Counted from the first letter of the stretch, positions 17,578 to 27,300 are shown. The stretch: DNA of 64,000 bases from Fibrobacter sp. UWR4 (GCF_003149045.1 NZ_QGDU01000002.1:62001-126000), one strand, 5' to 3'. Made by a program: numbers and translations. The notes: generated by a model not told the origin, from the letters alone.

Positions 17578-18285
17578 TTACAACCCCATGAGGACATACA
17601 GGCCAACAGCCTTCTGGTTATTATTGTTTTCCTGGAGGATGCCGATATCAAAATCCAGACGGACACGGGCACCGCCTATCGCAAATTCCAGCTTGGGGAT
17701 AATATCAAGCATAAAGTCCTCCTTTACGTTTCCGATACTTCCCGATGAGGTAATTTCAATCATGCAAACCACGGCCCTTCCGAAATGGAGCGTAGGGGTC
17801 ATCCCCACCACCAGCTTGGCAATGCCGTCTTCTCCCGTGGCCCCGTCCAGGAAACCGCTACGTAATTCATAGGCGTTCGAGAAGTTCTTGGCGATATAGT
17901 GTTCCATTCCGTAGGTAAACACAAGGGCGCTTTTATCATTGCGATTTAGACCAAAGTAACCATCCAGTTCGATGTAGGAACCGGGTTTATAACGGTAACG
18001 GCCACCAAAATCCACAGAGGCCACTACATTTTCCAGTCTATTGTAGGCGTACACATCAACCTTCACGCCCACATCCCATTCCTTGGCCAACGTACCCATC
18101 AGGTTCACGGGAATGACCACATTGTCGCTAAAATCAGAACGAAGACCAACGCCAGCCGCAAATTTAGGAGCCGGTTTCGAGTCCGGACCATAGGTATAGC
18201 GCATATCCCAAATGCGATCCAGGGCAAAGGAGTTTGCAGAAAGCAAGGTTGCAAAAGCTAAAATCAAAATACGGGTAAACTTCAT
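17578..18285 (-). CDS. predicted outer-membrane beta-barrel protein, hypothetical
   Basis: 235 residues. A signal peptide (MKFTRILILAFATLLSANSFA) precedes alternating short strands rich in Tyr, Gly and Asp (VDFGGRYRYKPGSYIELDGYFGL), ending in YVLMGL with a hydrophobic final residue, as in outer-membrane barrels. No named family recognised. No Shine-Dalgarno; a TAAATT -10 box ends 7 nt before the ATG, so the mRNA is probably leaderless. It is divergent from hisC through a shared palindromic promoter. Confidence 0.6.
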   Translation of the reverse strand: MKFTRILILAFATLLSANSFALDRIWDMRYTYGPDSKPAPKFAAGVGLRSDFSDNVVIPVNLMGTLAKEWDVGVKVDVYAYNRLENVVASVDFGGRYRYKPGSYIELDGYFGLNRNDKSALVFTYGMEHYIAKNFSNAYELRSGFLDGATGEDGIAKLVVGMTPTLHFGRAVVCMIEITSSGSIGNVKEDFMLDIIPKLEFAIGGARVRLDFDIGILQENNNNQKAVGLYVLMGL

Positions 18286-18292
18286 ACCAATA

Positions 18293-18306
18293 AATTTAGC
18301 TAAATT
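18293..18306. promoter_or_regulatory. palindromic back-to-back -10 boxes for hisC and the divergent outer-membrane gene
   Basis: AATTTAGCTAAATT is a perfect 14-bp palindrome. The right half gives TAAATT for hisC (27 nt before its ATG, which has AGAGG). The left half read on the minus strand gives TAAATT ending exactly 7 nt before the ATG at 18285. Both halves cannot be melted independently, so one polymerase probably excludes the other. Confidence 0.55.
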
Positions 18307-18333
18307 TGCGCCGTTAAGAATAAGAGGTTTAAA

Positions 18334-19419
18334 ATGATCGAACCACGTCCGGAATTATCCAAGCTTTCTGACTACGTCCCTGGCAAGTCCATGGACGAAA
18401 TTCGTGCGAAATACGGCCTTACCGATGTAGTGAAGTTGGCCTCCAACGAAAATCCCCTCGGTCCCTCCCCCAAGGCCAAGGAAGCCTACCTGAAGATTGT
18501 GGACACATTGCACCTCTACCCCCGCGGCGATGCTCCCACCCTGATTAACGCGTTGGCAGAATTCTACGGCGTTAAGACCAGCCAGCTGGTGCTGGGCAAC
18601 GGTTCAGACGAAATCATCGACATGGTGGGTAAGGCATTCATCCGCCAGGGCGACAACTGCGTGGGCATTACCCCCACCTTCAGCGTCTACAAGTTCACCA
18701 CCCTCTCCAACGGTGCCGATTTCATTGGCGTTGGGGTCGGTGACCAAAAGACCGACTTGAATAATTTGGCCGCCGCCATCAACGACAAGACCCGCGTAGC
18801 CTTTATCTGCAGTCCCAACAACCCCACGGGCGTTTACTACACCGGTGCAGAACTTGAAGAATTTTTGAGCAAGGTTCCTTCCAACGTGATGGTGTTCCTG
18901 GACGAAGCCTACGCAGAATTTGCAACTGCGGAAGACTATCCCCGCATGTTCGAGATGATTGCGAAATACCCCAATTTGCTCATCAACCGTACCTTCAGCA
19001 AGATCTACGGTCTGGCAGGCATCCGTCTGGGTTACGCCATTTCCAGCGAGCAGATCATCAAGGCCATGTGGAAGATCAAGCCGCCTTTCGACATCAACCT
19101 GGCAGCACAGGCCGCAGCTATCGCCGCCCTCTCCGACAAGGGCCACGTAGAAAGTACCCGCCAGCTGAATGCCGACGGAATCAAGGTGCTGAAGCCCTTC
19201 TTTGAAGGTCTGGGTTTCAAGGTTCTCCCCACCCAGGGAAACTTCATCTGCGTACATATCGGTCCGAAAGCCAAGGAAATGGTCCAGTTCCTGGAAGAAA
19301 ACGGTATGATCATCCGCGGTCTTACCAGCTTCGGTCTCCCCGAACATGTCCGTATCACCTTGGGTAAGCCTGAAGAAAATAAGTTCTTGATGGAACTGGT
19401 CAGCAAGTGGGTAAAGTAG
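18334..19419 (+). CDS. hisC: histidinol-phosphate aminotransferase
   Basis: 361 residues. PLP-dependent transamination of imidazole-acetol phosphate in histidine synthesis. The class I/II fold is recognisable: LASNENPLGPSPKA (about 34-47), SPNNPTGVY, LDEAYAEFA and the Schiff-base lysine in TFSKIYGLAGIRLGYA (about 218-233). Length is typical. AGAGG precedes the start. The inositol-monophosphatase-family gene next in line suggests the pair supplies two consecutive histidine steps. Confidence 0.95.
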   Translation: MIEPRPELSKLSDYVPGKSMDEIRAKYGLTDVVKLASNENPLGPSPKAKEAYLKIVDTLHLYPRGDAPTLINALAEFYGVKTSQLVLGNGSDEIIDMVGKAFIRQGDNCVGITPTFSVYKFTTLSNGADFIGVGVGDQKTDLNNLAAAINDKTRVAFICSPNNPTGVYYTGAELEEFLSKVPSNVMVFLDEAYAEFATAEDYPRMFEMIAKYPNLLINRTFSKIYGLAGIRLGYAISSEQIIKAMWKIKPPFDINLAAQAAAIAALSDKGHVESTRQLNADGIKVLKPFFEGLGFKVLPTQGNFICVHIGPKAKEMVQFLEENGMIIRGLTSFGLPEHVRITLGKPEENKFLMELVSKWVK

Positions 19420-19659
19420 AGAAATTAGGGGCTAGAATCTAGGTTCTAGGGGCTAGGGCCGCAGGATGCAAGCGCTTGTGATTTTGAGAAAGTTTCGTCT
19501 TTAAATAGCCCGATGGAGTATTCTTAATATCCCTAATCACTATCCCCTGAACCCTATACCCTAAAATCTCTAGATTCTAATCTCTACCCCTATACCCTGC
19601 ACCCTGTCCCCTTAAACCTCCAATCTCTAGTTTCTAGTCTCTAATTTCTAATCTCTATT
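19420..19659. repeat. degenerate CTAG/TCTAAT-type repeats between hisC and the hisN-like gene
   Basis: The left block (19430-19460) has CTAGAATCTAGG, TTCTAGGGGCTAGGG. The right block (19540-19657) has many variants of CTCTAGATTCTAAT, CCCCTATACCCT and TTTCTAGTCTCTAA. The blocks are roughly inverse complements of each other around about 80 bp of unrelated sequence. The right block is almost free of G and reaches the start codon at 19660 with no Shine-Dalgarno. No coding potential. Confidence 0.6.
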
Positions 19660-20463
19660 ATGGCTACATCCGAAAACATTGATTTATTGAATATCGCCTT
19701 AAAGGCAGCTGATCTTGCCCAGGGCAACATCCTGAAGTATTTCCAGAACGACGTCGGAGTGGAATGGAAGGCTGACAAGACCCCCGTGACCATCGCTGAC
19801 AAGAAGACCGAAGAACTTTGCCGCGAATTCTGGGCAAAGGAAACTCCCGGCTTTGGCGTCATTGGCGAAGAGTTCGGAATCGAAAGTCCCGACGCAGAAT
19901 ACCAGTGGGTCATCGACCCCATTGACGGCACCAAGGCTTTCATTCACGGAGTCCCGCTGTTTGGCACTTTGATTGCACTGTACCGCCGTGGCGAAGCCAT
20001 CGCAAGCCTTATCCGCATTCCTGCCATGAACACCGCCGTATGGGCCGTGAAGGATGGTGGCGCATTCCTGGACGGACGCCCGGTGAAATGTTCCAAGGTG
20101 GAAACGCTCTCTGAATCCCTCGTCCTGAGTGGAACGGTCAACACGATGGAAACCGCGGGCTATGGCGAGGCCTACGCCGCCGTACGTCGCGCCGCACGCC
20201 TCCACCGCGGTTGGGGCGACTGCTACGGATATTACCTGGTGGCCGCGGGACGCGCCGAACTGATGTTAGACCCCATTGTTTCCCTCTGGGATATCGCACC
20301 GTACCCGCTGCTCTTCTCCGAAGCGGGAGGCAAGTTCAGCACCATCGACGGCAAGACGGAACTGTTTGACGCCAACGGCAAGCCGGTTTCTTCCATCTAC
20401 GAAGGCTATACCAGCTGCGCCTCCAACGGGCTCATCCACAACGAAGTGCTGAGCAAGTTCTAA
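19660..20463 (+). CDS. hisN: inositol monophosphatase family protein, probable histidinol-phosphatase
   Basis: 267 residues. Mg-dependent phosphatase with the family motifs GEEFG (about 68-72), VIDPIDGTKAFIHG (about 86-99) and the second metal site WDIAPYPLLFSEAGG (about 211-225). HisN-type enzymes of this family remove phosphate from histidinol phosphate, and the position directly after hisC supports that role; a general inositol or sugar phosphatase is the alternative. The start codon lacks a Shine-Dalgarno and follows a G-poor repeat tract. Confidence 0.8.
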   Translation: MATSENIDLLNIALKAADLAQGNILKYFQNDVGVEWKADKTPVTIADKKTEELCREFWAKETPGFGVIGEEFGIESPDAEYQWVIDPIDGTKAFIHGVPLFGTLIALYRRGEAIASLIRIPAMNTAVWAVKDGGAFLDGRPVKCSKVETLSESLVLSGTVNTMETAGYGEAYAAVRRAARLHRGWGDCYGYYLVAAGRAELMLDPIVSLWDIAPYPLLFSEAGGKFSTIDGKTELFDANGKPVSSIYEGYTSCASNGLIHNEVLSKF

Positions 20464-20488
20464 CGGATTCTAAAAATTCCAAGCTTAG

Positions 20489-20517
20489 AGCCCCGGACTT
20501 TTTAGTCCGGGGCTTTC
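20489..20517 (+). terminator. intrinsic terminator after hisN-like gene
   Basis: AGCCCCGGACT (20489-20499) and AGTCCGGGGCT (20504-20514) form a perfect 11-bp stem with a 4-nt loop, followed by TTT. Confidence 0.85.
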
Positions 20518-20605
20518 TGCGTCGTACATCCCCCACTCCCAAATTTTATTTACAACCTTTATGAACTTCAATAAATTATATTACAGGAATAAATTTGAGG
20601 ATTTT

Positions 20606-21694
20606 ATGAAGACAAAACTGTTTACGAAAGCCCCAATCCTGCTGGCAGCACTTCTCGCCGCAGCAATGAGTTTTACCGCTTGCGGCGACGATTCCGGAAG
20701 CGGCACCCCCAACGCTCCCGTTGTAGATCCAGGCCAGCAGCCTACTGGTCCGTCTGTAGATCCGCAGAATCCCAGCAACACCGACACTCCGGTTGTCCCG
20801 GCTAGTTCCACCAGCGAAAACGTTCCTGTCGTTCAATCTTCCAGTTCCATGGTTCCGTCTGGTCCCTCCGAAACTCCCGTTGCAGAAGCAGGTTGCGCTG
20901 CAGGCGAAGTTCCCAACCCGGTAATCTTCCCCCAGGACGACTTTACCGACATTGGGGATGTCTACAAGAACATCCAGTGTAACGAAAAAGTGGTTTTCAT
21001 CGTCCGCCACGCCGAACGCGACGCAAGCACCAGTAAGGAATCCCCCCTCACCTTGGACGGCGTAGAAGCAGCTGTTGCCGCAGGCCAGAAATTGGCAGGT
21101 CCTGGTGAATTCAAGTTCGTGAACTCCGGATTCCTTAGAACCTTCCAGACCGTTTACTATATGGCTATTGGTCGTGGTCAGTACCCGGCTAATCCTGGTT
21201 TCCAGGATTCCCTTGCTGCGTGGACCGTGGTTACCGATCTCGAAGAAGGTTTCGTAGTCCCCGCCAACTTCCCCACCGACACCATCACCCAGATTACCGA
21301 TGGCTGGTACCTAAAGGACAAGGAACTTCGTGAAGTCTACAAGACTCGCGACTCCATCAGCAACGTCAACCAGATGTATTCCCTCTGGATTTACGAAGAC
21401 ATGTATCAGGACGTCTACTACGATCTTGAAGAACGTAGCAAGGAAGTGCTCAACACCTACCTGATCAAGGATTACAGCCAGATGCCCAAGTACACCCTTA
21501 TGGGCTCCCATGACCAGTTCCTGATGCCCCTCCTCAGCTGGGCAACCAACAAGGCCATCAACTTGATTTTCCTGGATGAAAACAAGCAGTGGAAGTGGGT
21601 GGGATTCCTTTCCGGCATTGCCATCATCATCAATGACAAGAACGAAGTCCGCTACGCCCCCATCAAGGGAATGGAAAAGGGTTACGGAAGGTGA
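20606..21694 (+). CDS. lipoprotein with histidine phosphatase (phosphoglycerate mutase-like) domain
   Basis: 362 residues from the ATG at 20606 with TTGAGG 6 nt upstream; the longer frame from 20561 is not needed. A signal peptide ends at a lipobox (FTAC, Cys26). A Pro/Ser/Thr-rich spacer with SSSS follows to about residue 95. The catalytic domain begins with IVRHAERDAS, the RHxE-type phosphohistidine motif, and the second His lies in MGSHDQFLMPLL (about 310). The domain should be at the cell surface or periplasmic. Substrate unknown; phytase or acid phosphatase relatives are possible. Confidence 0.75.
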   Translation: MKTKLFTKAPILLAALLAAAMSFTACGDDSGSGTPNAPVVDPGQQPTGPSVDPQNPSNTDTPVVPASSTSENVPVVQSSSSMVPSGPSETPVAEAGCAAGEVPNPVIFPQDDFTDIGDVYKNIQCNEKVVFIVRHAERDASTSKESPLTLDGVEAAVAAGQKLAGPGEFKFVNSGFLRTFQTVYYMAIGRGQYPANPGFQDSLAAWTVVTDLEEGFVVPANFPTDTITQITDGWYLKDKELREVYKTRDSISNVNQMYSLWIYEDMYQDVYYDLEERSKEVLNTYLIKDYSQMPKYTLMGSHDQFLMPLLSWATNKAINLIFLDENKQWKWVGFLSGIAIIINDKNEVRYAPIKGMEKGYGR

Positions 21695-21745
21695 TTTTCA
21701 TCAAATTTTCTTAACATTCGTTGAGAAAACATAAACGTTTTATAG

Positions 21746-21773
21746 AAGGATAACCTGTCTGGTTATCCTTTTT
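21746..21773 (+). terminator. intrinsic terminator after the phosphatase lipoprotein gene
   Basis: AAGGATAACC and GGTTATCCTT (21746-21755, 21761-21770) form a perfect stem with a 5-nt loop and a T tail. Confidence 0.85.
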
Positions 21774-21835
21774 CCGTTTTTTGGAGGTACTTTATAACTT
21801 GGATTGTTATAAATATTTGGTTAACAGAGAGGAAT

Positions 21836-24439
21836 ATGATGTTTGGTAAAATTAAGACCATCGGTATTATGGCTGCCGTTATCGCCACCGGCGTAACCCA
21901 GTCCAATGCAGAAGCCTACGACTGGGGAAACGTCCGCTTTGATGGCGGTGGTTTCATGAGCGCAATTTTGCCCAGCCCGTACCAAAAAGACTTGATTTAT
22001 GCCCGCACAGACGTGGGCGGCATTTACCGTTGGGATGTGACCAAATCCACCTGGGTCCCCCTAATGGACTTCCTCAGCGAAAACGACAAAGGTCTCTACG
22101 GTACCGAGGCATTCGCCCTTGACCCCAATGATCCCGCACGTATTTACGTTCTTGGCGGCACAGGTTACTTCAGCAGAGGCCGCACAGCAGTGTTCAGCAG
22201 TAAGGACTACGGAGCCTCCTGGGATACAAGCTACGTAGAAATGCTGGCCCACGGTAACGGCATGGGCCGCCAGACCGGCGAAAAGCTGGCAGTGGACCCC
22301 AATATGGGCAACATCGTCCTTTGCGGTAGCCGTACCAAGGGTCTTTTCAAGAGCGAAGACTACGGCAAAACCTGGAAGAACATTTACGAAGTGGCCCTCA
22401 GTTCCGCCACCGAATCTAGCCTCAACGGCGTTAACGGCATCGCTTTCGTCATGTTTGACGAATCCCAGGGCAAGCTTGCCGACGGTAGCACCGCAACCAT
22501 CTACATCGGCATTTCCGACACCAAGGACAACCTGCAGGTTTCCAAGGATGGCGGCAAGACCTGGAAAGTCATCTCCGGAGGTCCTTCCAAGTATATGCCC
22601 CATCGCGCAAAGATTGTAGACGGCGACATGTTCATCACTTATGCCGATGGTCCCGGTCCCCACACCATCAATAGTGGCGCCGTCATGAAGCTGAACCTCA
22701 AGACCGGCGAATGGACCGACATTACGCCTTACGATGACGAGGAAGACGAAAACGGCAAGGTGCAGCACAAGAAGAACGAAAGTTCCTACGGCGGTATCGC
22801 TATCGACCCGGAAGACAAGAACCACATTGTCGTTTCTACTCTGGGTAAATATACCGGCCGTCATGTCACCATTGACGAAAAGGACAACTACGGCGACCGC
22901 ATTTACGTCTCTACCGACGGTGGCAAGAACTGGACTCACGGCCAGCATTATGGCGATATCCCCAACATCGACGCCAACGGTACCAACTGGATTCCGGGAA
23001 ACGCCATCCACTGGGCAGGCTCCCTGGAATTCGATCCCTTCAATAACAAAAAAGTCTGGGTCACCAGCGGCAACGGCATCTTCACTACGGACGACATTAC
23101 CGCCAAGGTTCCCGTCTGGAAATTTGAATCCAAGGGCGTGGAAGAAACCGTTCCCCTGGACATTGTAAGCATTCCTGGCGGCCCGCTGGTCACTGCAATT
23201 GGCGACTACGACGGCGGCGTCTACACCGACATTAACGCACCTGTAAAGCGCCACTTCCCCATCGTAGGCTCTACGGAAAGCATCGGCTACGCACCTCTAA
23301 CCGGCTCCCTGGTCCGTACGGGCGTGATTACCAAGTATTACACCTACGAGTCCAAGAACTACAAGAAGATGTACCGTTCCGACGACATGGGCGCCACCTG
23401 GGACGAACTCCCTCAGGACACCGTGGGAGAAATGGCAAACAAGATCAAGGGTTACCTGACCATGTCCGCAGACGGAAAGGTAATCATGCACCGTCCTGAA
23501 CAATCTTCTGCACTCTATCGTTCTACCGACAACGGCAAGACCTGGACCGAAGTGAAGGCCGGAGAAGGCACCGGAACCGCACGCCTTGCAGCAGACCCCG
23601 TAAACCCCGACAAGTTCTACATGATCGGCTCCCAGGGCCAGGTGGTCGTTTCCAACGATGGCGGAAAGACCTTCGAAAAGATAGGCACCCTCAACACCAA
23701 CGAAAACTTCAACGGCGAAGGCAATCCCATCCGTACCGTTCCCGGTCGTGAAGGCCATATCTGGGTTGCCCGTGACCAGAACCAGCTTTGGCAGGCAGAT
23801 GGCTATACCCATTACGGTCTGAGCTACTCCGAAGACGGAGGCAAGACCTGGAATGATTGCGAAACCGTCGGTGCTGCCGTTGCTGTGGGTATCGGTAAAG
23901 CCAAGGAAGGCGCCGATTACGAAACCATCTTTATCTGGGGCGGCACCAAGGAATACGTCGGTGAAGGCCAGTGGGGCCAGAAGGAATACAAGTATTCCGA
24001 CGTCGGAATCTACCGCAGTACCGACAAGTGCAAGACCTTTGAACGAATCAACGATGACAAGCACCAGTACGGCGGTCCGGGTAACGGAAAGTTCGTCCAG
24101 GGCGACATGAACAACTTCGGCGTCGTGTACATGAGTACCGTCGGCCGCGGCTTGATTGTAGGCGCACCGGAAGGAACTGAATTCGTCCTGAACAACCCCA
24201 GAGTCATCAACATCAGCCGTTCCGCAAGCATGATCCAGCAAGGCCGTAGCCTGCAGATCAGTGCGCCCGCCGGTGGCAAGGTCATGATTTACTCCGCAAA
24301 CGGAAAGCTTGCAATGAGTCAAATCGTCGGCGTCAACGCAAGCGTCGACCTGAACAAGCTTCCGGTTGGCAAGTACATCGTCCGTCTCGTTTCCACCAAC
24401 GGTTCCAAGCTCACCACTCAGAACATCTTGGTGAAATAA
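21836..24439 (+). CDS. secreted GH74 xyloglucanase with T9SS-type C-terminal domain
   Basis: 867 residues; a second ATG follows directly and GAGAGG lies upstream. Signal peptide to about residue 25. The rest is a GH74 double beta-propeller with many BNR-like SxDGGKTW repeats (SKDGGKTWK, STDGGKNWT, SNDGGKTFE). The catalytic aspartates fit ARTDVGGIYRW near the N-terminus and GDYDGGVYTDI in the second half. GH74 enzymes cut xyloglucan backbones. The last ~70 residues (AGGKVMIYSANGKL, LPVGKYIVRL, ending ILVK) resemble a type IX secretion sorting domain. Alone between terminators; TATAAATATTTGG upstream is a promoter candidate. Confidence 0.9.
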   Translation: MMFGKIKTIGIMAAVIATGVTQSNAEAYDWGNVRFDGGGFMSAILPSPYQKDLIYARTDVGGIYRWDVTKSTWVPLMDFLSENDKGLYGTEAFALDPNDPARIYVLGGTGYFSRGRTAVFSSKDYGASWDTSYVEMLAHGNGMGRQTGEKLAVDPNMGNIVLCGSRTKGLFKSEDYGKTWKNIYEVALSSATESSLNGVNGIAFVMFDESQGKLADGSTATIYIGISDTKDNLQVSKDGGKTWKVISGGPSKYMPHRAKIVDGDMFITYADGPGPHTINSGAVMKLNLKTGEWTDITPYDDEEDENGKVQHKKNESSYGGIAIDPEDKNHIVVSTLGKYTGRHVTIDEKDNYGDRIYVSTDGGKNWTHGQHYGDIPNIDANGTNWIPGNAIHWAGSLEFDPFNNKKVWVTSGNGIFTTDDITAKVPVWKFESKGVEETVPLDIVSIPGGPLVTAIGDYDGGVYTDINAPVKRHFPIVGSTESIGYAPLTGSLVRTGVITKYYTYESKNYKKMYRSDDMGATWDELPQDTVGEMANKIKGYLTMSADGKVIMHRPEQSSALYRSTDNGKTWTEVKAGEGTGTARLAADPVNPDKFYMIGSQGQVVVSNDGGKTFEKIGTLNTNENFNGEGNPIRTVPGREGHIWVARDQNQLWQADGYTHYGLSYSEDGGKTWNDCETVGAAVAVGIGKAKEGADYETIFIWGGTKEYVGEGQWGQKEYKYSDVGIYRSTDKCKTFERINDDKHQYGGPGNGKFVQGDMNNFGVVYMSTVGRGLIVGAPEGTEFVLNNPRVINISRSASMIQQGRSLQISAPAGGKVMIYSANGKLAMSQIVGVNASVDLNKLPVGKYIVRLVSTNGSKLTTQNILVK

Positions 24440-24489
24440 TCTAGAAGCCAAGCCGACAAAAGTCGGCATCCTCTAAAGATCATTATAAA

Positions 24490-24524
24490 AACAGCCTCGG
24501 ATTTTACTCCGGGGCTGTTCTTGT
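24490..24524 (+). terminator. intrinsic terminator between GH74 and clpB (probably bidirectional)
   Basis: AACAGCCTCGG (24490-24500) pairs with CCGGGGCTGTT (24509-24519), one G-T pair. A-rich flank on the left and TC/T-rich on the right. Confidence 0.8.
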
Positions 24525-24584
24525 TTCTGACGATTGTCCGAATTTGAGGGTTAGGAGGAACTTTTTGCAACGTTCCGCAACGCA

Positions 24585-27080
24585 TCACTTCACGGTAAAG
24601 GCACCACCTTCGTAGTCGATCACAGCAGGCTTTGCCGCAGACACCGCACCACTCAAAATGGCGTGGCTCAGCACACGTTCCACGTTACGTTCCAAGAAAC
24701 GCTGAATAGGACGGGCACCGAATTCCGGCTGGTAGGAGCCTTCAGCGATAGCGTCGAGAGCGGCGTCGGACAAGGAAAGTTCCAAGCCCTGACGAGCAGC
24801 ACGCTTTGCAAGGCCCGCAAACTTCAGCTTTACGATGTCTCGGATCTGAGGCTTGGTGAGGCTCTGGAATACCAGTGTTTCATCCAGACGGTTCAGGAAT
24901 TCCGGACGGAAGAATCCGCGCAGGTCCCCCTCTTGAAGATTAGAAGTCATCAAGATCAGGGTGTTCTTGAAATTCACCGTGCGGCCCTTGCCATCGGTCA
25001 AACGGCCGTCGTCAAGAACCTGGAGCAAGGTGTTGAACACATCGGGATGAGCCTTTTCGATTTCATCCAGCAAGATGACGCAATAAGGCTTGGTGCGAAC
25101 GGCTTCCGTCAGCTGGCCGCCTTCTTCGTAACCCACGTATCCCGGAGGCGCACCAATCAAACGGCTAACCGCATGCTTTTCCATGTATTCGCTCATATCG
25201 ATACGGACCAGCGCATTTTCGCTATCGAAAAGTTCCACCGCCAAGGCCTTGGCCAGCTCCGTCTTGCCCACGCCTGTAGGGCCCAGGAACAGGAAACTTC
25301 CGATGGGAGCGTTTTCACGGCTCAAACCACTACGGTTACGGAGGATTGCTTCGGAAACAGCTTCCACAGCATCGTCCTGACCAATAACGCGAGCGTGCAG
25401 GCGTTCATCCAAATGCAGGAGCTTCGCCTTTTCCCCTTCGCAAAGTTTCGTCACCGGGACGCCGGTCCAACGGCTTACCACCATGGCGATGGTATCCTCG
25501 GTCACTTCCTCGCTCAGGTCATCTGCACCTGAGGAAGCTGCAACTGCCGCAGTCTTCTCGGCGATTTCCTTTTCAAGATTCACGATCTTGTTGTACTTCA
25601 ATTCTGCAGCACGGTTCAAGTCGTAACGGGCTTCTGCCTGTTCCATTTCCGTCTTGGCATCTGCCAGAGATTTCTTCAAGTCGCGGATTTCAGCAAAGGC
25701 GGCACGACGATCCTGCCAGCGTTCCTGCATAGCCTTCACGGCGGCTGCAGTCAGCGCAAGTTCCTCACGCAACGCGGTCAAACGTTTAACAGAACTTTCA
25801 TCCGTTTCCTTTGCCAGAGCCTGCTCCTCGATCTTCATCTGCAGTTCCTTACGCTGCAAGGTATCCAGAGCTTCCGGCACCGTATCCATCTGGGTCTTCA
25901 CAAGGCTTGCGGCCTCGTCAATCAAGTCGATAGCCTTATCCGGAAGGAATCGGTCACTGATGTAGCGGTTGGAAAGTTTCACTGCGGCCACCAAGGCATT
26001 GTCATGCAAGCGCACGCCGTGGTGAGCGTCAAAACCGTCCTTAATGCCACGGAGAATGGAGATTGCCTCTTCTTCGGTAGGTTCCTCCACCTGCACCGGC
26101 TGGAAACGACGTTCCAATGCGGAATCCTTTTCGATGTACTTACGGTATTCCTGGGTGGTGGTTGCGCCAATGCAGTGCAGTTCACCACGGGCCAGTTTCG
26201 GTTTCAGCATATTGCCCAAGTCCATGGAACCTTCGGTCTTGCCGGCACCCACGATGGTGTGGATTTCATCAATGAACAGAAGAGTATTTCCGTCTTCTTC
26301 AAGGGCGTCCAACACAGACTTCAGACGTTCCTCAAAGTCGCCGCGGTACTTTGCACCAGCCATCATGGCGGACAAATCCAAAGCGAACAATTTCTTGCCC
26401 TTCAAAGCGTCAGGCACATCGCCGCGATAAATTCGCTCGGCGAGCCCTTCGACGATAGCGGTCTTACCCACGCCAGGTTCACCAACGAGGCAGGGGTTGT
26501 TTTTCGTCTTTCGGCTAAGGATCAAGATTACACGACGGATTTCCTCTTCACGGCCAATCACAGGAGCAAGCTTGCCATCGGCAGCCATTTCCACCAGTTC
26601 ACGGCCATACAATTTCAGCGGGGACTGTTCTTCCGCATTGGCGGCACCAGCGAAAGGATCGGAGAGCCAAGTCTCCACCACTTCCACAGAACCCAGGGCG
26701 TCCTCGAACACCTTGGCAATACCGCGGTCCCCAGCGAACTTCATCAAGGCCACCAGCAAGTCACCGGGGGTCACCATACGGTTCACCTGACGGGCAGACT
26801 GCACGGCGGCACGCAAGACACGGTTCAAGTCGTTATCCGGAGCCACATCGGGATTGGCGCCCTCTGTACGGGGCACCTTCTGCACGAAAGGCTCCAGGCG
26901 ACCACGCAATTCATTTCCCTTCACACCCTTACTCTTGTACAGCTTTTTCAGGGTTGCGTCAGGGCCTTCCACAAGACCCACGGCCAAATGGGCACATCCC
27001 AAGTAGGAGTGGGAATTACGGTCCATCAAACTCTGGGCCTTAGCCAATACCTTTTCTGCATCATTATTAAAATCAGACAT
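24585..27080 (-). CDS. clpB: ATP-dependent disaggregase ClpB
   Basis: 831 residues from the ATG at 27080 (AGAGG 7 nt upstream; a TTG two codons earlier is less likely). Clp N-domain, then AAA1 with GEPGVGKT and [12 protein letters not shown], a long coiled-coil middle domain (about 400-520) and AAA2 with GPTGVGKT and LLDEIEKAH. The middle domain and absence of an obvious ClpP-binding IGF loop mark it as ClpB rather than ClpA/C. It rescues aggregated protein with DnaK. No CIRCE operator is visible upstream; a small GGCGC/GCGCC hairpin lies in the 5' leader. Confidence 0.94.
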   Translation of the reverse strand: MSDFNNDAEKVLAKAQSLMDRNSHSYLGCAHLAVGLVEGPDATLKKLYKSKGVKGNELRGRLEPFVQKVPRTEGANPDVAPDNDLNRVLRAAVQSARQVNRMVTPGDLLVALMKFAGDRGIAKVFEDALGSVEVVETWLSDPFAGAANAEEQSPLKLYGRELVEMAADGKLAPVIGREEEIRRVILILSRKTKNNPCLVGEPGVGKTAIVEGLAERIYRGDVPDALKGKKLFALDLSAMMAGAKYRGDFEERLKSVLDALEEDGNTLLFIDEIHTIVGAGKTEGSMDLGNMLKPKLARGELHCIGATTTQEYRKYIEKDSALERRFQPVQVEEPTEEEAISILRGIKDGFDAHHGVRLHDNALVAAVKLSNRYISDRFLPDKAIDLIDEAASLVKTQMDTVPEALDTLQRKELQMKIEEQALAKETDESSVKRLTALREELALTAAAVKAMQERWQDRRAAFAEIRDLKKSLADAKTEMEQAEARYDLNRAAELKYNKIVNLEKEIAEKTAAVAASSGADDLSEEVTEDTIAMVVSRWTGVPVTKLCEGEKAKLLHLDERLHARVIGQDDAVEAVSEAILRNRSGLSRENAPIGSFLFLGPTGVGKTELAKALAVELFDSENALVRIDMSEYMEKHAVSRLIGAPPGYVGYEEGGQLTEAVRTKPYCVILLDEIEKAHPDVFNTLLQVLDDGRLTDGKGRTVNFKNTLILMTSNLQEGDLRGFFRPEFLNRLDETLVFQSLTKPQIRDIVKLKFAGLAKRAARQGLELSLSDAALDAIAEGSYQPEFGARPIQRFLERNVERVLSHAILSGAVSAAKPAVIDYEGGAFTVK

Positions 27081-27106
27081 TTTCAACCTCTTTGGCGCTA
27101 GGCGCC

Positions 27107-27300
27107 CTTTTATCTCGCTCTCCTATATGCAAACCCCGTGCCAACCATGCTTTTTATCGAAAAAACAGCCCGTTTTGTTAAAACCAGCGTTTTTGGGGCG
27201 GATTTCAGCATTTTATCGATGAAAATTGAATCGTTCCGCATTTCAAAACGATCCATTTTCAGCCTCATTTTGAGACATCTAACCGAGGCACAAGTGTGGC
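27107..27300. other. intergenic stretch without recognisable gene
   Basis: AT-rich leader region of clpB on the minus strand. It has several GATTTT/ATCGAT-like words and T-tracts but no open frame with protein-like composition, no terminator and no structured RNA that I recognise. Promoter(s) of clpB should lie here. Confidence 0.4.

Noticed and set aside
17400-17672. 90-codon minus-strand frame across the terminator upstream of rpsO
   Set aside because: It overlaps the start of the outer-membrane gene's 3' end and the terminator hairpin and has no family resemblance.
19420-19659. MITE or insertion-sequence end
   Set aside because: The inverse blocks are degenerate and made of short repeated words; there is no transposase remnant or target-site duplication.
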